This document shows positions 22,201 through 33,000 of a DNA stretch of 64,000 nt, in pieces. The notes under the pieces are model-generated. The model made no database searches. It was not told the DNA's origin and worked only from the letters and a program-made list of their open reading frames with translations. Source of the stretch: Hazenella coriacea (GTDB lineage Bacteria; Bacillota; Bacilli; Thermoactinomycetales; Thermoactinomycetaceae); contig NZ_SMAG01000006.1 in the NCBI RefSeq assembly GCF_004341825.1, forward strand, positions 62,001 to 126,000, read 5' to 3'. Each line of letters opens with the position of its first letter. Positions within the stretch are counted from its first letter, which is position 1. The position numbers and the translations under genes are program-made.

Positions 22201-24020
22201 CGATCTATTTGTTCTAAGAATCCACCATAATACTTTTTCTCTGATTTTTGTGATGGGTCTTTAGATAACAGTTTGACTAACGAGGTTTGCCACCGGTCGT
22301 CGCTAGCTTCGGTGATACAATTATGTCCTGCTTTTAAATGCTCCCAAAGTTCTTCTAGGGTATTTGACAAAGGATAACGACCACTAATACCAATAATAGC
22401 AATATCTTCTTTCTTTGGTTCTTTTGAAAACTCCTCTTGATGATGTACAACTTGTGGTTTTCTGAAACGATCTGTTTGAGGAATCAATGTGACTACATGT
22501 TCAGTAGAATCCAAATCAATTGGAGTTTCCTGTTTTGACTCTTCATTTGATTCAGGTGAAATCCATGCTTTCAGTTGATCAGAATGATTTTTCACAAGAT
22601 ATTCGACTAGCTCTTGTGTATTGTTATATTCAAATAAAATTGTTTTAGGAAGCTCGCCTGTAACTTGTTCTAACTCTCGAATAAAATTAATTTGTAGAAT
22701 AGAGTCAATACCATATTTTTCAAATGATACTTCTAACTCAATCTTGTCTGGAGTTAGTTTAATAGCTTTCGCCAAGGTTTCTTTCACAAAAGTTAATGTT
22801 TGTGTAGATAGAAAATCATCGCTTATGGTCCCAGGATTTTCTTTTTTCACTTGAAGTGAATCATCTTTGATTCGCTCTCCCTGAGTGATATGTAGTTTTT
22901 TATGATTGATATTCTGTTTGATAGATGTCATACGTGGTTCAAGTGATTGTCTTTGTCGAACCACGCCATCACTTTCTGCAACAATAATTTGCTGACCCAG
23001 TTCATGTGCCTCTGGCGCCATAAAGGAGACATGACGGAAGCCTTCACTTTCCAACACTCTTTGCCAAGTTACAGAGTCTAAACCTGGACAGCCGGGAATG
23101 CGTAACTCAGGGTCTTCATATAACCACCAACCCTCCAAAAGACCAAAAGTAAGATGGGAGAACAGATTATTACTGTTGATCTCATTCAACAAGATCAACC
23201 CATTGTTTTTTAAAGTGGCTTTCGCATTACGTAAAGTTTCACGAATATTTTTGGTGGCATGCAACACATTAGCGGCAATCACTACGTCATATCCGCCAGC
23301 CTCAATGCCTTGCCCTACAATCGGTTCTTCTACGTTAAATATTTGATAGGTTACATACGGATTCTCCAACCCATACTCTTTTTCGGCATGCATGAGAAAT
23401 GCTTTGGAGAGATCTGTGTAGCCGTATTCTTGAATATACGATTGATAAGGTTTCAGTTTTTTAAAAACGGTTGCACTTGTCCCACCAGTTCCTGCTCCTA
23501 TTTCGATCATTCGAATCGATGCAGCAGGGTCCTGCTTCACCCGTTCTTGGATATAGGCAACTAATGTATCTGCAAGCACTTCATTAAAGTAATCTGCAAC
23601 TTGATTCTGTTTATAAACGCCTTCCACCAATTCCATGGAAGAATTAGGGAACATGATATCGGTGGCAGAAGCCTTGCCGGTAAGGATATCCGGCAAGGCT
23701 TTCAGTGTTGCATCTACTAATACCACCATCGCTTTCATGTTACGATCTGCCATCCACGAAAGCTTATTCAAGTCCCACTCCTTCCAGAGTGCATCCAAAT
23801 CCAATGACGTAGGGTCCACGACCGTGTATGAGTCCCCCTCTTGCTCAAGATAATGATTCCGCACCAAAACCGCTATGGTTTCTTCAAACCATCTGTCATA
23901 CAAGTCAAGAAGCTTAGCATTCTCTCTACGGTCAGTGGTCACATTCTTTTCTGTAAATAATCCTAGGGACTGCAATTGCCCCCATACCATTTTGCAAAGA
24001 AGCTCTTCTACTTTTTGCAT
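16236..24020 (-). CDS. pksR: Trans-AT polyketide synthase PksR-like: cMT-ACP / KS0-EI-ACP / KS-ACP-TE
   Basis: 2594 residues, the last protein of the assembly line. Residues 1-360 are a C-methyltransferase (SAM loop IEIGAGTGG, 172-180). ACP1 has Ser440. KS1 (537-975) has Cys712 and His886, but the EAHGTGT histidine is Ala846, so it is a non-elongating KS0. Residues 1160-1420 are a DH-like double hotdog with His1180. Where DH has HPxxxD it reads NPLITN, as in enoyl isomerases. ACP2 (Ser1489) reads GLSS. KS2 (1573-2010) has Cys1738, His1873 and His1920 in unusual contexts (TCSST, AHGIAS, GHGEL). ACP3 has Ser2240. The thioesterase (2300-2594) has Ser2385 in GYSLGG, a candidate Asp2412 and His2572. 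Its ATG lies 15 bases after pksN, whose TGA overlaps the AGGAGGGAG binding site. Architecture and length match PksR/BaeR. Confidence 0.88.
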   Translation of the reverse strand: MQKVEELLCKMVWGQLQSLGLFTEKNVTTDRRENAKLLDLYDRWFEETIAVLVRNHYLEQEGDSYTVVDPTSLDLDALWKEWDLNKLSWMADRNMKAMVVLVDATLKALPDILTGKASATDIMFPNSSMELVEGVYKQNQVADYFNEVLADTLVAYIQERVKQDPAASIRMIEIGAGTGGTSATVFKKLKPYQSYIQEYGYTDLSKAFLMHAEKEYGLENPYVTYQIFNVEEPIVGQGIEAGGYDVVIAANVLHATKNIRETLRNAKATLKNNGLILLNEINSNNLFSHLTFGLLEGWWLYEDPELRIPGCPGLDSVTWQRVLESEGFRHVSFMAPEAHELGQQIIVAESDGVVRQRQSLEPRMTSIKQNINHKKLHITQGERIKDDSLQVKKENPGTISDDFLSTQTLTFVKETLAKAIKLTPDKIELEVSFEKYGIDSILQINFIRELEQVTGELPKTILFEYNNTQELVEYLVKNHSDQLKAWISPESNEESKQETPIDLDSTEHVVTLIPQTDRFRKPQVVHHQEEFSKEPKKEDIAIIGISGRYPLSNTLEELWEHLKAGHNCITEASDDRWQTSLVKLLSKDPSQKSEKKYYGGFLEQIDRFDYQLFETSHQQVMEMTPELRLFLEVVWETFENAGYAKYELNELQEREQNGIGVFVGNMYNQYFWSIPSLEQAALSSNGTDWHIANRVSHFFNLTGPSLAVNTACSSSLSAIHLACESLKQKGCSMAIAGGINLTLDRSKYDLLDRANLLGAGNKSKSFGVGDGLIPGEGVGAVLLKPLSKAIQDCDPIYGVIKSSSANHSGGRQMYTAPDPKQQAKLITRSIQQSGIDPTTIGYMESAANGSALGDPIEVIALQHAFANYTEEKQFCAMGSVKSNIGHLEAASGISQLSKVLLQMKHQTLVPTINVKPLNPNIKLEKTAFYLQEKTEPWKPIKDRHTGENLPRRSMINSFGAGGAYANLIVEEYHRDTPTSVPDLASREEFLIIFSAQTTWSLLQYLEKMRVFLKNDASIQIGDVARSLQKLNHGLENRVAIIASSIHELIEKLAIFQKSKSSAEYLGIYTTLDRQSNFASPDAQAIQQLLEEKDLQSLANRWVAGERIDFRPLYKDLKDSQIVLPTYAFDHHVSFSFNQRDFAVNEESDRFDENYQRSNLEDEKGLILETYVYDEPYLKGHKMNDEQVLIGATYGSLAINAFFKLFPEEDQVQIRKLNYVQPVEVKKNQKVEVQVKPLQKESEIDFQVMYRYTSSDAWKVTATGQFKKAPFESKKIDIASIKAPLVECHQDIDRIYAQGMGIVEWGDVFKTITHLYTGNDQILARMDLSENSPEENHDYDLNPLITNSAYLAMLHLLEQFKIAGGLLPFGINKIKFKKNGKFENCWLHIKLVKKSSEIFIFDVDVINDESELVVHYSGYSLKRSHFSEGNPQHESLKNLVSSHLNVRSKTDDIADQIQKYVMDKLNKMTASQLRESNIDTIHVMELGLSSLELVALTKEIERDAEIELNPTLFFEYPNLKELTEFFAKEHQSSFIQLLGKRSEQAKVSTYISEESEIISPIVNEEVKPNERSDESIAVIGMSGQFPGSENLEELWGNLVNGKNCITEIPKDRWDWREYCGDSTEASKTSLQWGGFIDGVGDFDPLFFGISPREATLMDPQQHLLLTHTWKAMEDAGVTGQALSQSSTGVFVAAGNNEYVSTSADPFDSLQTPMIPSLIPNRISYALNLRGPSEYCEATCSSTFVALHRAIQSIRNHECEQAIVGAVNLLLSPKGFLGFDSMGYLSREGQAKSFQTGANGFVRSEGVGVIIIKPLQKAIVDSDPIYAVIRGTGVRHGGKGLSLNAPNPNGIKEAMVKAYQGANIDPKTVSYIEAHGIASPLADAIEIDALKSGYQQLSRGHSQTSQEETPCYISSLKPCIGHGELVSGMAALFKVILAMKNKLIPGIPGFTSLNDQISLKGSPFQLTSENHKWEELKDDQGRPIPRRASINNYGFGGVNAHVVLEEYLPAKVNQIPDDFVDSPQILVFSAKNQDRLYAVAHQMLEYVKRSNDLSIPHFAYTLQVGREAMDCRLAMVVVNREELIQGLEEYLEVTKESKGLKSSIPVFIGNREEDSSVRSLLDGKLGEVVLQTLLSEKNFEKLALYWTKGGDFSWESLHEGQGLYRISLPTYPFEKRRCWKQSEPATKRIVEQPRSKDQMISISKARSISVDDRIIDIISDLLGMTATEMNPHIPLKQYGFDSILFMQLFQRLKEEIDPSVSIVSLQACETMQDVINALQLSSEEKSIRSEQKNNKPILEAQPHFPELIHLNGKNEGRPVFWFHGGVGGVEIYQKVAQKSLRPFYGIQARGFMTDHPPLNGIQQMASYYIDIIQSVQLEGPYDLGGYSLGGMLAYEITRQLQELGEVVNTIVMIDSPGNTNFQGEKPSLKTSMLQTMNTMLSTLVQKPEELAQTLISREEVDLRIDEEEFLKQLIILARARGLTKTETQIQTHLQQNVKIQSAYELQDYMILPLPDPQGLDCYYFRNKSGQFLGELEPYFTTVNEPVSLDHTTYWEEWERQIPKFHMMDVDSSNHMTMLAEPQSSETICEFCGQLYF
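22947..23852 (-). repeat. C-methyltransferase block nearly identical to one in pksM (copy 1)
   Basis: 906 bases, PksR residues 57-358, align without gaps to 47212-48117 at a constant offset of 24265. Long stretches are identical base for base, including silent positions (for example around 23560-23620). This is far closer than the flanking ACP and N-terminal sequences. Confidence 0.8.
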
Positions 24021-24035
24021 TCGTTGGCTCCCTCC

Positions 24036-27000
24036 TCATATCATTTGATCGATCTTTGTAGGATCTCCTAGTTTGTAGTTTCGTAGTTTTTGAATATTGG
24101 AACCAGGATTTTCTGGATAAACCTCGATTCGTTCATATGAATCAGATGTTTCCCCATTTAAAAAGGTAGTCGTTTTCATCATGACCAGTTGATCCAAGGG
24201 TCCGCTGAGGAGTCGTTCTAAAGCTTCCATGGCCTCAGGAGGTTCAATAGAGCCTATACCTGCTTGAGTCATTCTTTGCTGGTATTCTTGTGAAGCTACG
24301 ACTCCAACACTTCCCCAATAACTCCAATTCATTACTTTTACTGCACAAGGCCATTCGTATGAAAGTCGGTGTGCAAATGCATCCTTAAAGGCACAACCTG
24401 CAGCATAATTACTTTGCCCTGCAGCTTTTGCAAATGATTGGATCGATGAGAAAAACATTGCAAAGTCCAAAGGTTCTTTTCGAAATACTTGAGCCATACA
24501 TACACTCACATCAACTTTTGTAGCAAGCACCTTTTTAAAACGTTCTTCATCCATATTGGCTAGGCTTTGATCCAATAACACGATTGCAGAGTGAATGATC
24601 CCATTAATTTGCGAATACTTATTTTTAATTTCTCGATAAGCTTGCTGCATAGTATCTGGATCACTTGCATCAGCTTCAATATAAATAGGAGCTGGACCTA
24701 AGGTTGCTAGTCGATCAAGCTTAGCTTGAATCACTTCATCCTTTTTCCTTCTACCCATCCAAATAACGTGTGCTTGATAGGATCTGATCACATATTCACT
24801 CCAGACTTCACCAATCCCACCTGCACCCCCAACTACAACATAAACTCCCCCATGCTTATACAATGACTGAGTTGGTTTGGTCTGCTGAACTGGGAGCAAG
24901 TTCTGTCGATACCATTCTCCATTCCGATATGCCCATGTATTTCCTTGTGAATCTGTAGGCAAGGTGAATAAATCTGGATCTGCCCAATCATAACCCGTTT
25001 CTAAATCAATCAATCGGAGATTCCAGTTTGAATATTCCTTTGCCATTGAACCCATCAAACCATGAATACTTGCATGAGTTGGGTTCACTAGATCGTCTTG
25101 ATGAACCAATTGAGTTTGCTCAGTGATCACACTCCAGCTTACATCCTTGTTTCCATAGTCTAGATGAAGCATAGCTTTAATCATCCTAAAGATTTGAATC
25201 ACACCTTGGTACTGCCCTTCGATGATTTCATCACCTATATGAGGGACGATCGGTTCAGATGGAGCAATCCAGACGATATGGTCGATAGAGCCACAATCTT
25301 TTAATTTTTCCACAATCGAATCAATCGAATCCCAGGATTGAATGTCCAACGTTCGTGCCTTGGGATAGTGTCGCTGGACAGCTTGAATACTGAGTTTATT
25401 TCCTCCAACAATGACCACTTGATCATCGATGCCTGCTGGAAGTACCCTATTCTTTTTAACTGAAACGACATCCCAAACAGGAGCCAATATCTGAGCCTCT
25501 GCGTGGGATTCCTTTGCGATATTAGACGATGCTATTTCTGACATAGTCTTGTCTTGGAGACGATTTTCCAAAACCCTTGATGAAATTCCCTTGATTCTTG
25601 CACAAACCTTTCCTTGATCATCACACAAATCAATATCTAGTTTTTGCACCCTATCTTCAGCTTTACTATGATCACTCTGTCTGATATAAGCCCACATCTG
25701 AGAAGTACATTTGCCAAATATATCAATCTCTTGCAAAGCAAAAGGTAAAGATAACTGATCCTCATCCGAATCTAGCAATAGAGCGAGGGATGCCTGTAAC
25801 GCTGAATCCACCATACTTGGATGTAGAACAAATGAATCCGCTGTGTTAGAGACTGATGAAGGCAATGACAGCTTCGCCAACACTTGCCCTTCTCCGATAT
25901 ACACCTTCTCAATCCCCTGATGACTGGGACCATAATCGATGCCTACTGTCTTATATAACTCATAAAGTTGGTTAGATGAAATCAGATTCTGACTACATTG
26001 AGCCAACAATTTTTTAAGATCTAACGATGGGACTTCCCCACCATTGTAAATCATCACACTACCTTGACTGTGTATGTTTCGCTCTACATCTACTTCAGAT
26101 TCAGTATAGACTTCATAAGTAATCTCACCATGATCTTGAGGAGAAAGACCAATATCTACTTGAATGGGTTGAGATTCGATTACAATCGGTTGAGTCCAAA
26201 CCACATTTTTAATGCGGATTCTAGCTCGGTGATCTAAGCCTCTTACTGCTTTTGATATAGCTGCACGTGCCATTTCAAGATAAGCGACTCCAGGTAATAC
26301 TCGATTTCCCTTTACTCTATGATCAGTAAAGAAAAATTCTCTTCCTGTAAAAGTAGAACTAAATCTTTGCTCGGACAAGTCAGATGTATTTTGATGCAAT
26401 AACGGATGTAAAACAGATGCTGTAGTTGTACTTGGGGTAAGTACACTTGCTGAACTACGATCAATCTTTGAATCGGTGTCTGTAATCCAGTAACGCTCGC
26501 TTGCAAAAGGATACGTAGGTAAACTAATTCTGTTTGGCTTGTGATCTCCATATAGCTTGACCCAATCCACATTCAACCCTCTTACCCATAAATCTAAAAG
26601 TTTTGTATATTTCCTACGCTGTATCCACTTTTCAATCACTTCTTGCATTTCTTCATCTGCCATGAATGCTTGTAAAGATCCCTTTTCTACCTTCCCGCGG
26701 TATAAATCTTCAATATTCTCTTGTCCTTCTACAAAGCTCTTCAACTTTTCTTTGAGGTTCTTGATTGAACCTACAATGATGCCCAACCGTTCTTCCATCG
26801 CATCGCGTCCGACCTGAAGCGTGTAGGCCAAATCGGTTAGATCTCGATCCGAATAGGGTTGTGTACTCATTGCTTCTAGTAATTGCTGTGCCTGCTCTTG
26901 GAGTCGCTCCCCATTTTTCGCCGACAAGACGATCATTGCTGGATGTGTCGGGGTGCTTGTAGGTGATGTAACATCTACTTCTTTCGGGACATATTCCTCG

Positions 27001-30000
27001 ATCACGACGTGAGCATTGACCCCACCGATTCCAAATGAACTAACACCGGCACGTCGAGGTAGTTCGTTACCTTGGGCATCTTTCAACGCCTTCCATTCTT
27101 TCGTTTCTTGTACGAGATAAAATGGACTATCTTTGAGTTGAATATATGGATTGATGGTATCGCAGTGAAGACTTTTCACCAGCGTTTGATGCTTCAACTG
27201 CAATAAGACTTTGATCACTCCCGCAACTCCAGCCGCTAGAGACAAATGACCAATATTTGTTTTCACTGATCCTAATCCACAATGGCTGTGCGTAACCTGA
27301 GAGTCACCCGTTTTCTGGTATAGTTCTTTGAAAGCTGACTTCAATCCGTTAATTTCAATCGGATCACCAAGCTTTGTACCCGTTCCATGCGCTTCAATGT
27401 ACGTGACGGTTCTAGGATCAATCCCCGCCTTCGTGTATGCGGTTTGCAGTAATTCCGCTTGCGCCTTCGGATTTGGGGTAGTCAATGAATTAGCACGTCC
27501 TCCATGGTTCTCAGCAGTGCCTCGGATAATTCCATAAATATGATCTCCATCTCGTTCCGCTGCTTTCAGTTTTTTCAGGAAGAGTATTCCAACTCCTTCT
27601 CCCACCGCAAACCCATCAGCTTGGTCTGAGAACGTTTTGCATCTTCCTTCTTTACTTAGCGCACCTGCTTTGTCGTAAGCGATATGACCTTCTGGTGTTA
27701 CGACGGTATTGACCCCACCTGCTAATGCCATCTCACAATTTCCATCTTCAATGGCACATACGGCGTGATGAATGGCCACTAATGAACTGGAGCATGCTGT
27801 ATCAATAGGCTCACTGGGTCCATGGATATTCAGTAAGTAACTGACTCGGTTCGGTCCAACGGATGGGCTCATATTGGCAGCAGTAGAACCTTCGATGGCT
27901 ACATTTGCTTTAGAAAGCAGTGAACTATAACCTGTGTTTCCTGTCCCAATAAATACGCCTGTTTGGGTTCCTGAGAGACTTTGAGTTGAATAGCCTGCAT
28001 CTTCAATCGCCTTCCATGCATAGGTCATCAACAACCGTTGCTGTGGGTCCATTTGCTCAGCTTCCAATGGAGAAATACCAAAGAACAAAGGATCGAAATC
28101 ACCTACGCCATCGATAAATCCGCCCCATTTGACATAGGTCTTATTCGCTTCTTTAACGGGGTCTCCGTAATACTCTCGCCAATCCCAACGGTCTTTGGGT
28201 ATTTCAGTAATACAATCTTTACCCTCAACGAGATTTTTCCAGTACTCATCCATATTCTTCGCCATCGGGAAGGTCCCACTCATCCCTACAATCGCAATCG
28301 GCTCGCGAACAACTTTATCCTGTATTTGCGGTCTGATAAACCGAGGATGTCGTCTTTGATTGGAAAAGTTTACTTCTTCTCTCGATTTCTCTACAACTTG
28401 TACAGGGTTCTCCACTTTGGCATGTACCGCAAATTGGGCTACAAAGATGGCTTGATGTTCTTCAACTAAATAGGTTGCAAAATCATAAATCGTCGGTTGT
28501 TCAAAAAAGATCGTTGGTGTCAGTTCAAGTTTATATTGCTCATTAAGCTTATTGGCGAATTCAGTGAGTGTGATGGAATCAAACCCATATTGATTAAACT
28601 CAAGATCCACATTGATATCATTAACTTTGATCTTGAGTAACTTGGATACTTCTTGTTTTAACACTCCCTGTACCTGATCCAATAAACTTCCTGAATCAAT
28701 TCCTGTAGTCGAATTCAGTGATTCTTTCATCTTTTTAGGTTGCTGAATCGTAGTCGGGGTTCCTTGAAGCAGTTTTTGCTTCATTGATTGCAGTACACCT
28801 TCCATGACGATCATCTTGCTTTTTTCCAAAGTCAAACCCTTATATAAAGCCTGAATACCAGTTGCAGTCTCCATTGGAACTAGCCCTGTACTTTGCATCA
28901 TCATCTTTTCAGTTTCTGCATCAACATACATCCCACCCTCTTTCCATAATGGCCAATTGATCGAGAGCGTCTGTCCATGACGATACATGGGTCTAATAAG
29001 TGAATTCCGATATGCAGCATAATGATCCATAAAAGCATTCGCCATCGAGTAATCTGCCTGACCAGAGCTTCCCATCGTTCCTGAGATTGATGAAAAGAGG
29101 ATGAAGAAATCTAATGGCAAATCCTTACTCGCTTCATCTAAATTGACAAGCCCTTTCACCTTGGGTGCCAAAACATCATGCATTTCTTCTTTTGTTTTCT
29201 TGATGATGTAACTATCTCTAATGATGCCAGCACTATGAATAATGCCATTCAGTTGACCATACTCTTCCACAATCCTTTTGATTAAATCGTCTACGGCATC
29301 CTTTTGGACCACATCAATTTGTTTATACTCTACTTTTACACCCAAATCCTGAAACTCTTCCAGTTGAGCTCGTTTGTCACTAAGTTCAGATCTCCCTGTG
29401 AGAATTAAGGTAGGACTTTTTGCTTTTTGTACTATGTCTTTAGCAAATATTAATCCGAGTCCTCCAGCACCTCCAGTGATGAGATAAACACCTTGGTCCT
29501 TCCACGGGATATTTACTTCGCGATCTGATCCTTCTACTTCGTTCCAGTCAGCAATATATCTTTTACCATCCTGATACTTGATATGTTTATCGCTTGAGCT
29601 CCTTTTGTTCTCTTCCAACTTCTCTACTAATCCCGCAAGATCTTCATTTGGATCGATTTCGATCATTTGCCCCATCAGTTTTGAGCTTTCCAGTTCAGCA
29701 GTCTTGAGTAACCCTGTCAATCCAGCAAACAGTTGTTGTTCTCCTTGTGTGGAAGTAACCACCTGAATCAGCACAGGATCTTGAGGTCGATCACTAAGGA
29801 TACTCTGAATTTTTTCAAATACCTGTTCAGCATAGGCTTGGAAACGTTCTGCAATTCCCTCTTGCATAGAATTTAGTGCAATACATTGAACGCCTTTCAT
29901 CCTCGCTTCAATACTCTCCGCTGAAATTTCATTCAATTCACAAAGAAGTATAATATGTTGTGCATAATTAGGAGCTACGATCCCTTTTTCAACATCCTTG

Positions 30001-33000
30001 GTTCTCCAAATGGGCTCAAACATCAGAGTTCCAGTTGTTTGAGGTAACCGTTTTGAATCTACTTCTGCTTCCATAGCCCTGAAAGATAATCCCTTCATCC
30101 GTACGCAAATTTGCCCCTGTTCATCGCAGAGGTCGATATCCCGCTTCTGAATCTTGTCTGTTGCTGTGTGATCTTCACTATACCTAACACAAGCCCACAT
30201 CTGAGAAGTACACTTGCCATACACTTCAATCTCTTCTAATGCAAATGGCAACATTAACTGATCTTCACTAGATCCTACCAAGATACTTGATGCCTGTAAC
30301 GCAGAATCCATCATACCAGGGTGCAGTACACACGGATCTGGATCCATGATATTGGAAGGTAACGATAGTTTTGCTAATACCAGTTTTTCTCCCATAAAAA
30401 CCTGCTCGACTCCACAAAACGATGGCCCATAGTTAAAACCTATCATTTTATAAGTATCGTACATTTGACTGACTGAGAAAGTGCTTGGGACACACCCAGC
30501 TTGTAAGGAAGCTAAATGGATAACGGGTGTTTTTTCAACCGATCGACTCAGTACTGCACTTCCCTGACTGTACATCAGCGGCTGACCGTCAGCTTCATCC
30601 GATTCACTGTAAACCTCATATGCGATTTCTCCGTCATCTTCAGGATACAGTCCAATGTGAACCTTTAATGGTTGATTTGTAACGACAATCGGCCGAACCC
30701 AAACAACATTTTTAAGCTTGATACATGCTTGATCTTCTTTTAAGATTCCTACTGCTTGCCCAACTGCCTCCCTTGCCATTTCAAGATGGGCCACCCCTGG
30801 CAAGATCCGTTGACCTTTTACTACATGCTCCGCCAGAAAGAATTCATCTCCTGTATAGGTGGAACTGAATCTCTGTTCCATAAGGTTGGAAGTATTCTGA
30901 TGTAATAAAGGATGTAAAACAGATGCCGTGGTTGTACTTGTGGTACGTATGCTTGATGTATCACTCTCTGCCTCTACGATCCAATAACGCTCATTTGCAA
31001 AAGGATACGTAGGCAGACTGATTCTGTTTGGCTTGTGATCTCCATATAGCTTGACCCAATCCACATTCAGCCCTTTTACCCATAAATCTAAAAGTTTTGT
31101 ATATTTCCTACGCTGTATCCACTTTTCAATCACTTCTTGCATTTCTTCATCTGCCATAAATGCTTGTAAAGATCCCTTTTCTACCTTCCCACGGTATAAA
31201 TCTTCAATATTCTCTTGTCCTTCTACAAAGCTCTTCAACTTTTCTTTGAGGTCCTTGATTGAACCTACAATGATGCCCAACCGTTCTTCCATGGCATCAC
31301 GTCCGACCTGAAGCGTGTAGGCCAAATCGGTTAGATCTTGATCCAAATAGGATTGGGCACTGATGGCTTCTAGTAATTGCTGTGCCTGCTCTTGGAGTCG
31401 CTCTCCATTTTTCGCCGACAAGACGATCATCGCTGGATGCGTCGGGGTGCTTGCAGGTGATGTAACATCTACTTCTTTCGGGACATATTCCTCGATCACG
31501 ACGTGAGCATTGACCCCGCCGATTCCAAATGAACTAACACCGGCACGTCGAGGCAGTTCGTTACCTTGGGCATCTTTCAATGCCTTCCATTCTTTCGTTT
31601 CTTGTACGAGATAAAACGGACTATCTTTGAGTTGAATATATGGATTGATGGTATCGCAGTGAAGACTTTTCACCAGCGTTTGATGCTTCAACTGCAATAA
31701 GACTTTAATCACTCCTGCAACTCCAGCCGCTAGCGACAAATGACCAATATTTGTTTTCACTGATCCTAATCCACAATGGCTACTCGTAACCTGAGGGTCA
31801 CCCGTTTTTCGGTATAGCTCTTTGAAAGCTGACTTCAATCCGTTAATTTCAACCGGATCACCAAGCTTTGTACCGGTCCCATGTGCTTCAATATAAGTGA
31901 CAGTTCTAGGATCAATTCCCGCCTTCGTGTATGCCGTTTGCAGTAATTCCGCTTGTGCCTTCGGATTTGGGGTCGTCAATGAGTTAGCACGTCCCCCATG
32001 ATTTACAACAGTCCCACGAATGATTCCGTAAATATGATCTCCATCTCGTTCCGCTGCCTTCAGTTTTTTCAAGAAAAGGATACCTGCACCTTCACCATGT
32101 GCAAAACCATCAGCTTGATCTGAAAAAGCTTTACATCTTCCTTCCTTACTTAGTGCTCCCGCTTTGTCAAAGGTGATATAAACTTCGGGTAAGATGATCG
32201 TGTTAACTCCACCGGCAATCGCCATTTCACAATTTCCATCTTCAATCGCTGATATAGCATGGTGAATGGCCACCAATGAACTAGAACATGCTGTATCAAT
32301 GGGCTCACTGGGTCCATTGATATTCAGTAAGTAACTGACTCGGTTCGGTCCAGCCGAAGGACTCATATTGGCAGCGGCAGAACCTTCGATGGCTACATTT
32401 GCTTTGGAAAGCAGTGAACTATAACCTGTGTTTCCTGTTCCAATAAATACACCTGTCTGGGTTCCTGAAAGACTTTGAGCTGAATAGCCTGCATCTTCGA
32501 TCGCCTTCCATACATAGGTCATCAACAACCGTTGCTGTGGGTCCATTTGCTCAGCTTCCCGTGGAGAAATACCAAAGAACAAAGGATCGAAATCACCTAT
32601 GCCATCGATAAACCCGCCCCATTTGACATGGGTCTTATTCGCTTCTTTGACAGGATCACCGTAATACTCCTGCCAATCCCAACGGTCTTTGGGTATTTCA
32701 GTAATACAATCTTTACCCTCAACGAGATTCTTCCAATACTCATCCATATTCTTCGCCATCGGGAAAACACCACTCATCCCTACAATCGCAATCGGTTCTG
32801 AGTGATCTACAACTTGTTTTTGTGAAGGCTGTACCACTGGGCTCACAAACTGTGGGTTCCGTCTTTGATCGAAGAAGTTCACCACTTCTTTATCTTTTTC
32901 AACCGGTTGTATGGAATGCTTCACTTCCGTGTGTACATTCAATTGTGCTGCAAATACAGCTTGATGTTCTCCCACCAAATAGGTTGCAAAGTCATGAACC

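Noticed and set aside
26487-32798. Long repeats as a mobile element or misassembly
   Set aside because: The repeat is confined to KS coding sequence in frame, has no transposase or terminal inverted repeats, and contains many scattered differences.
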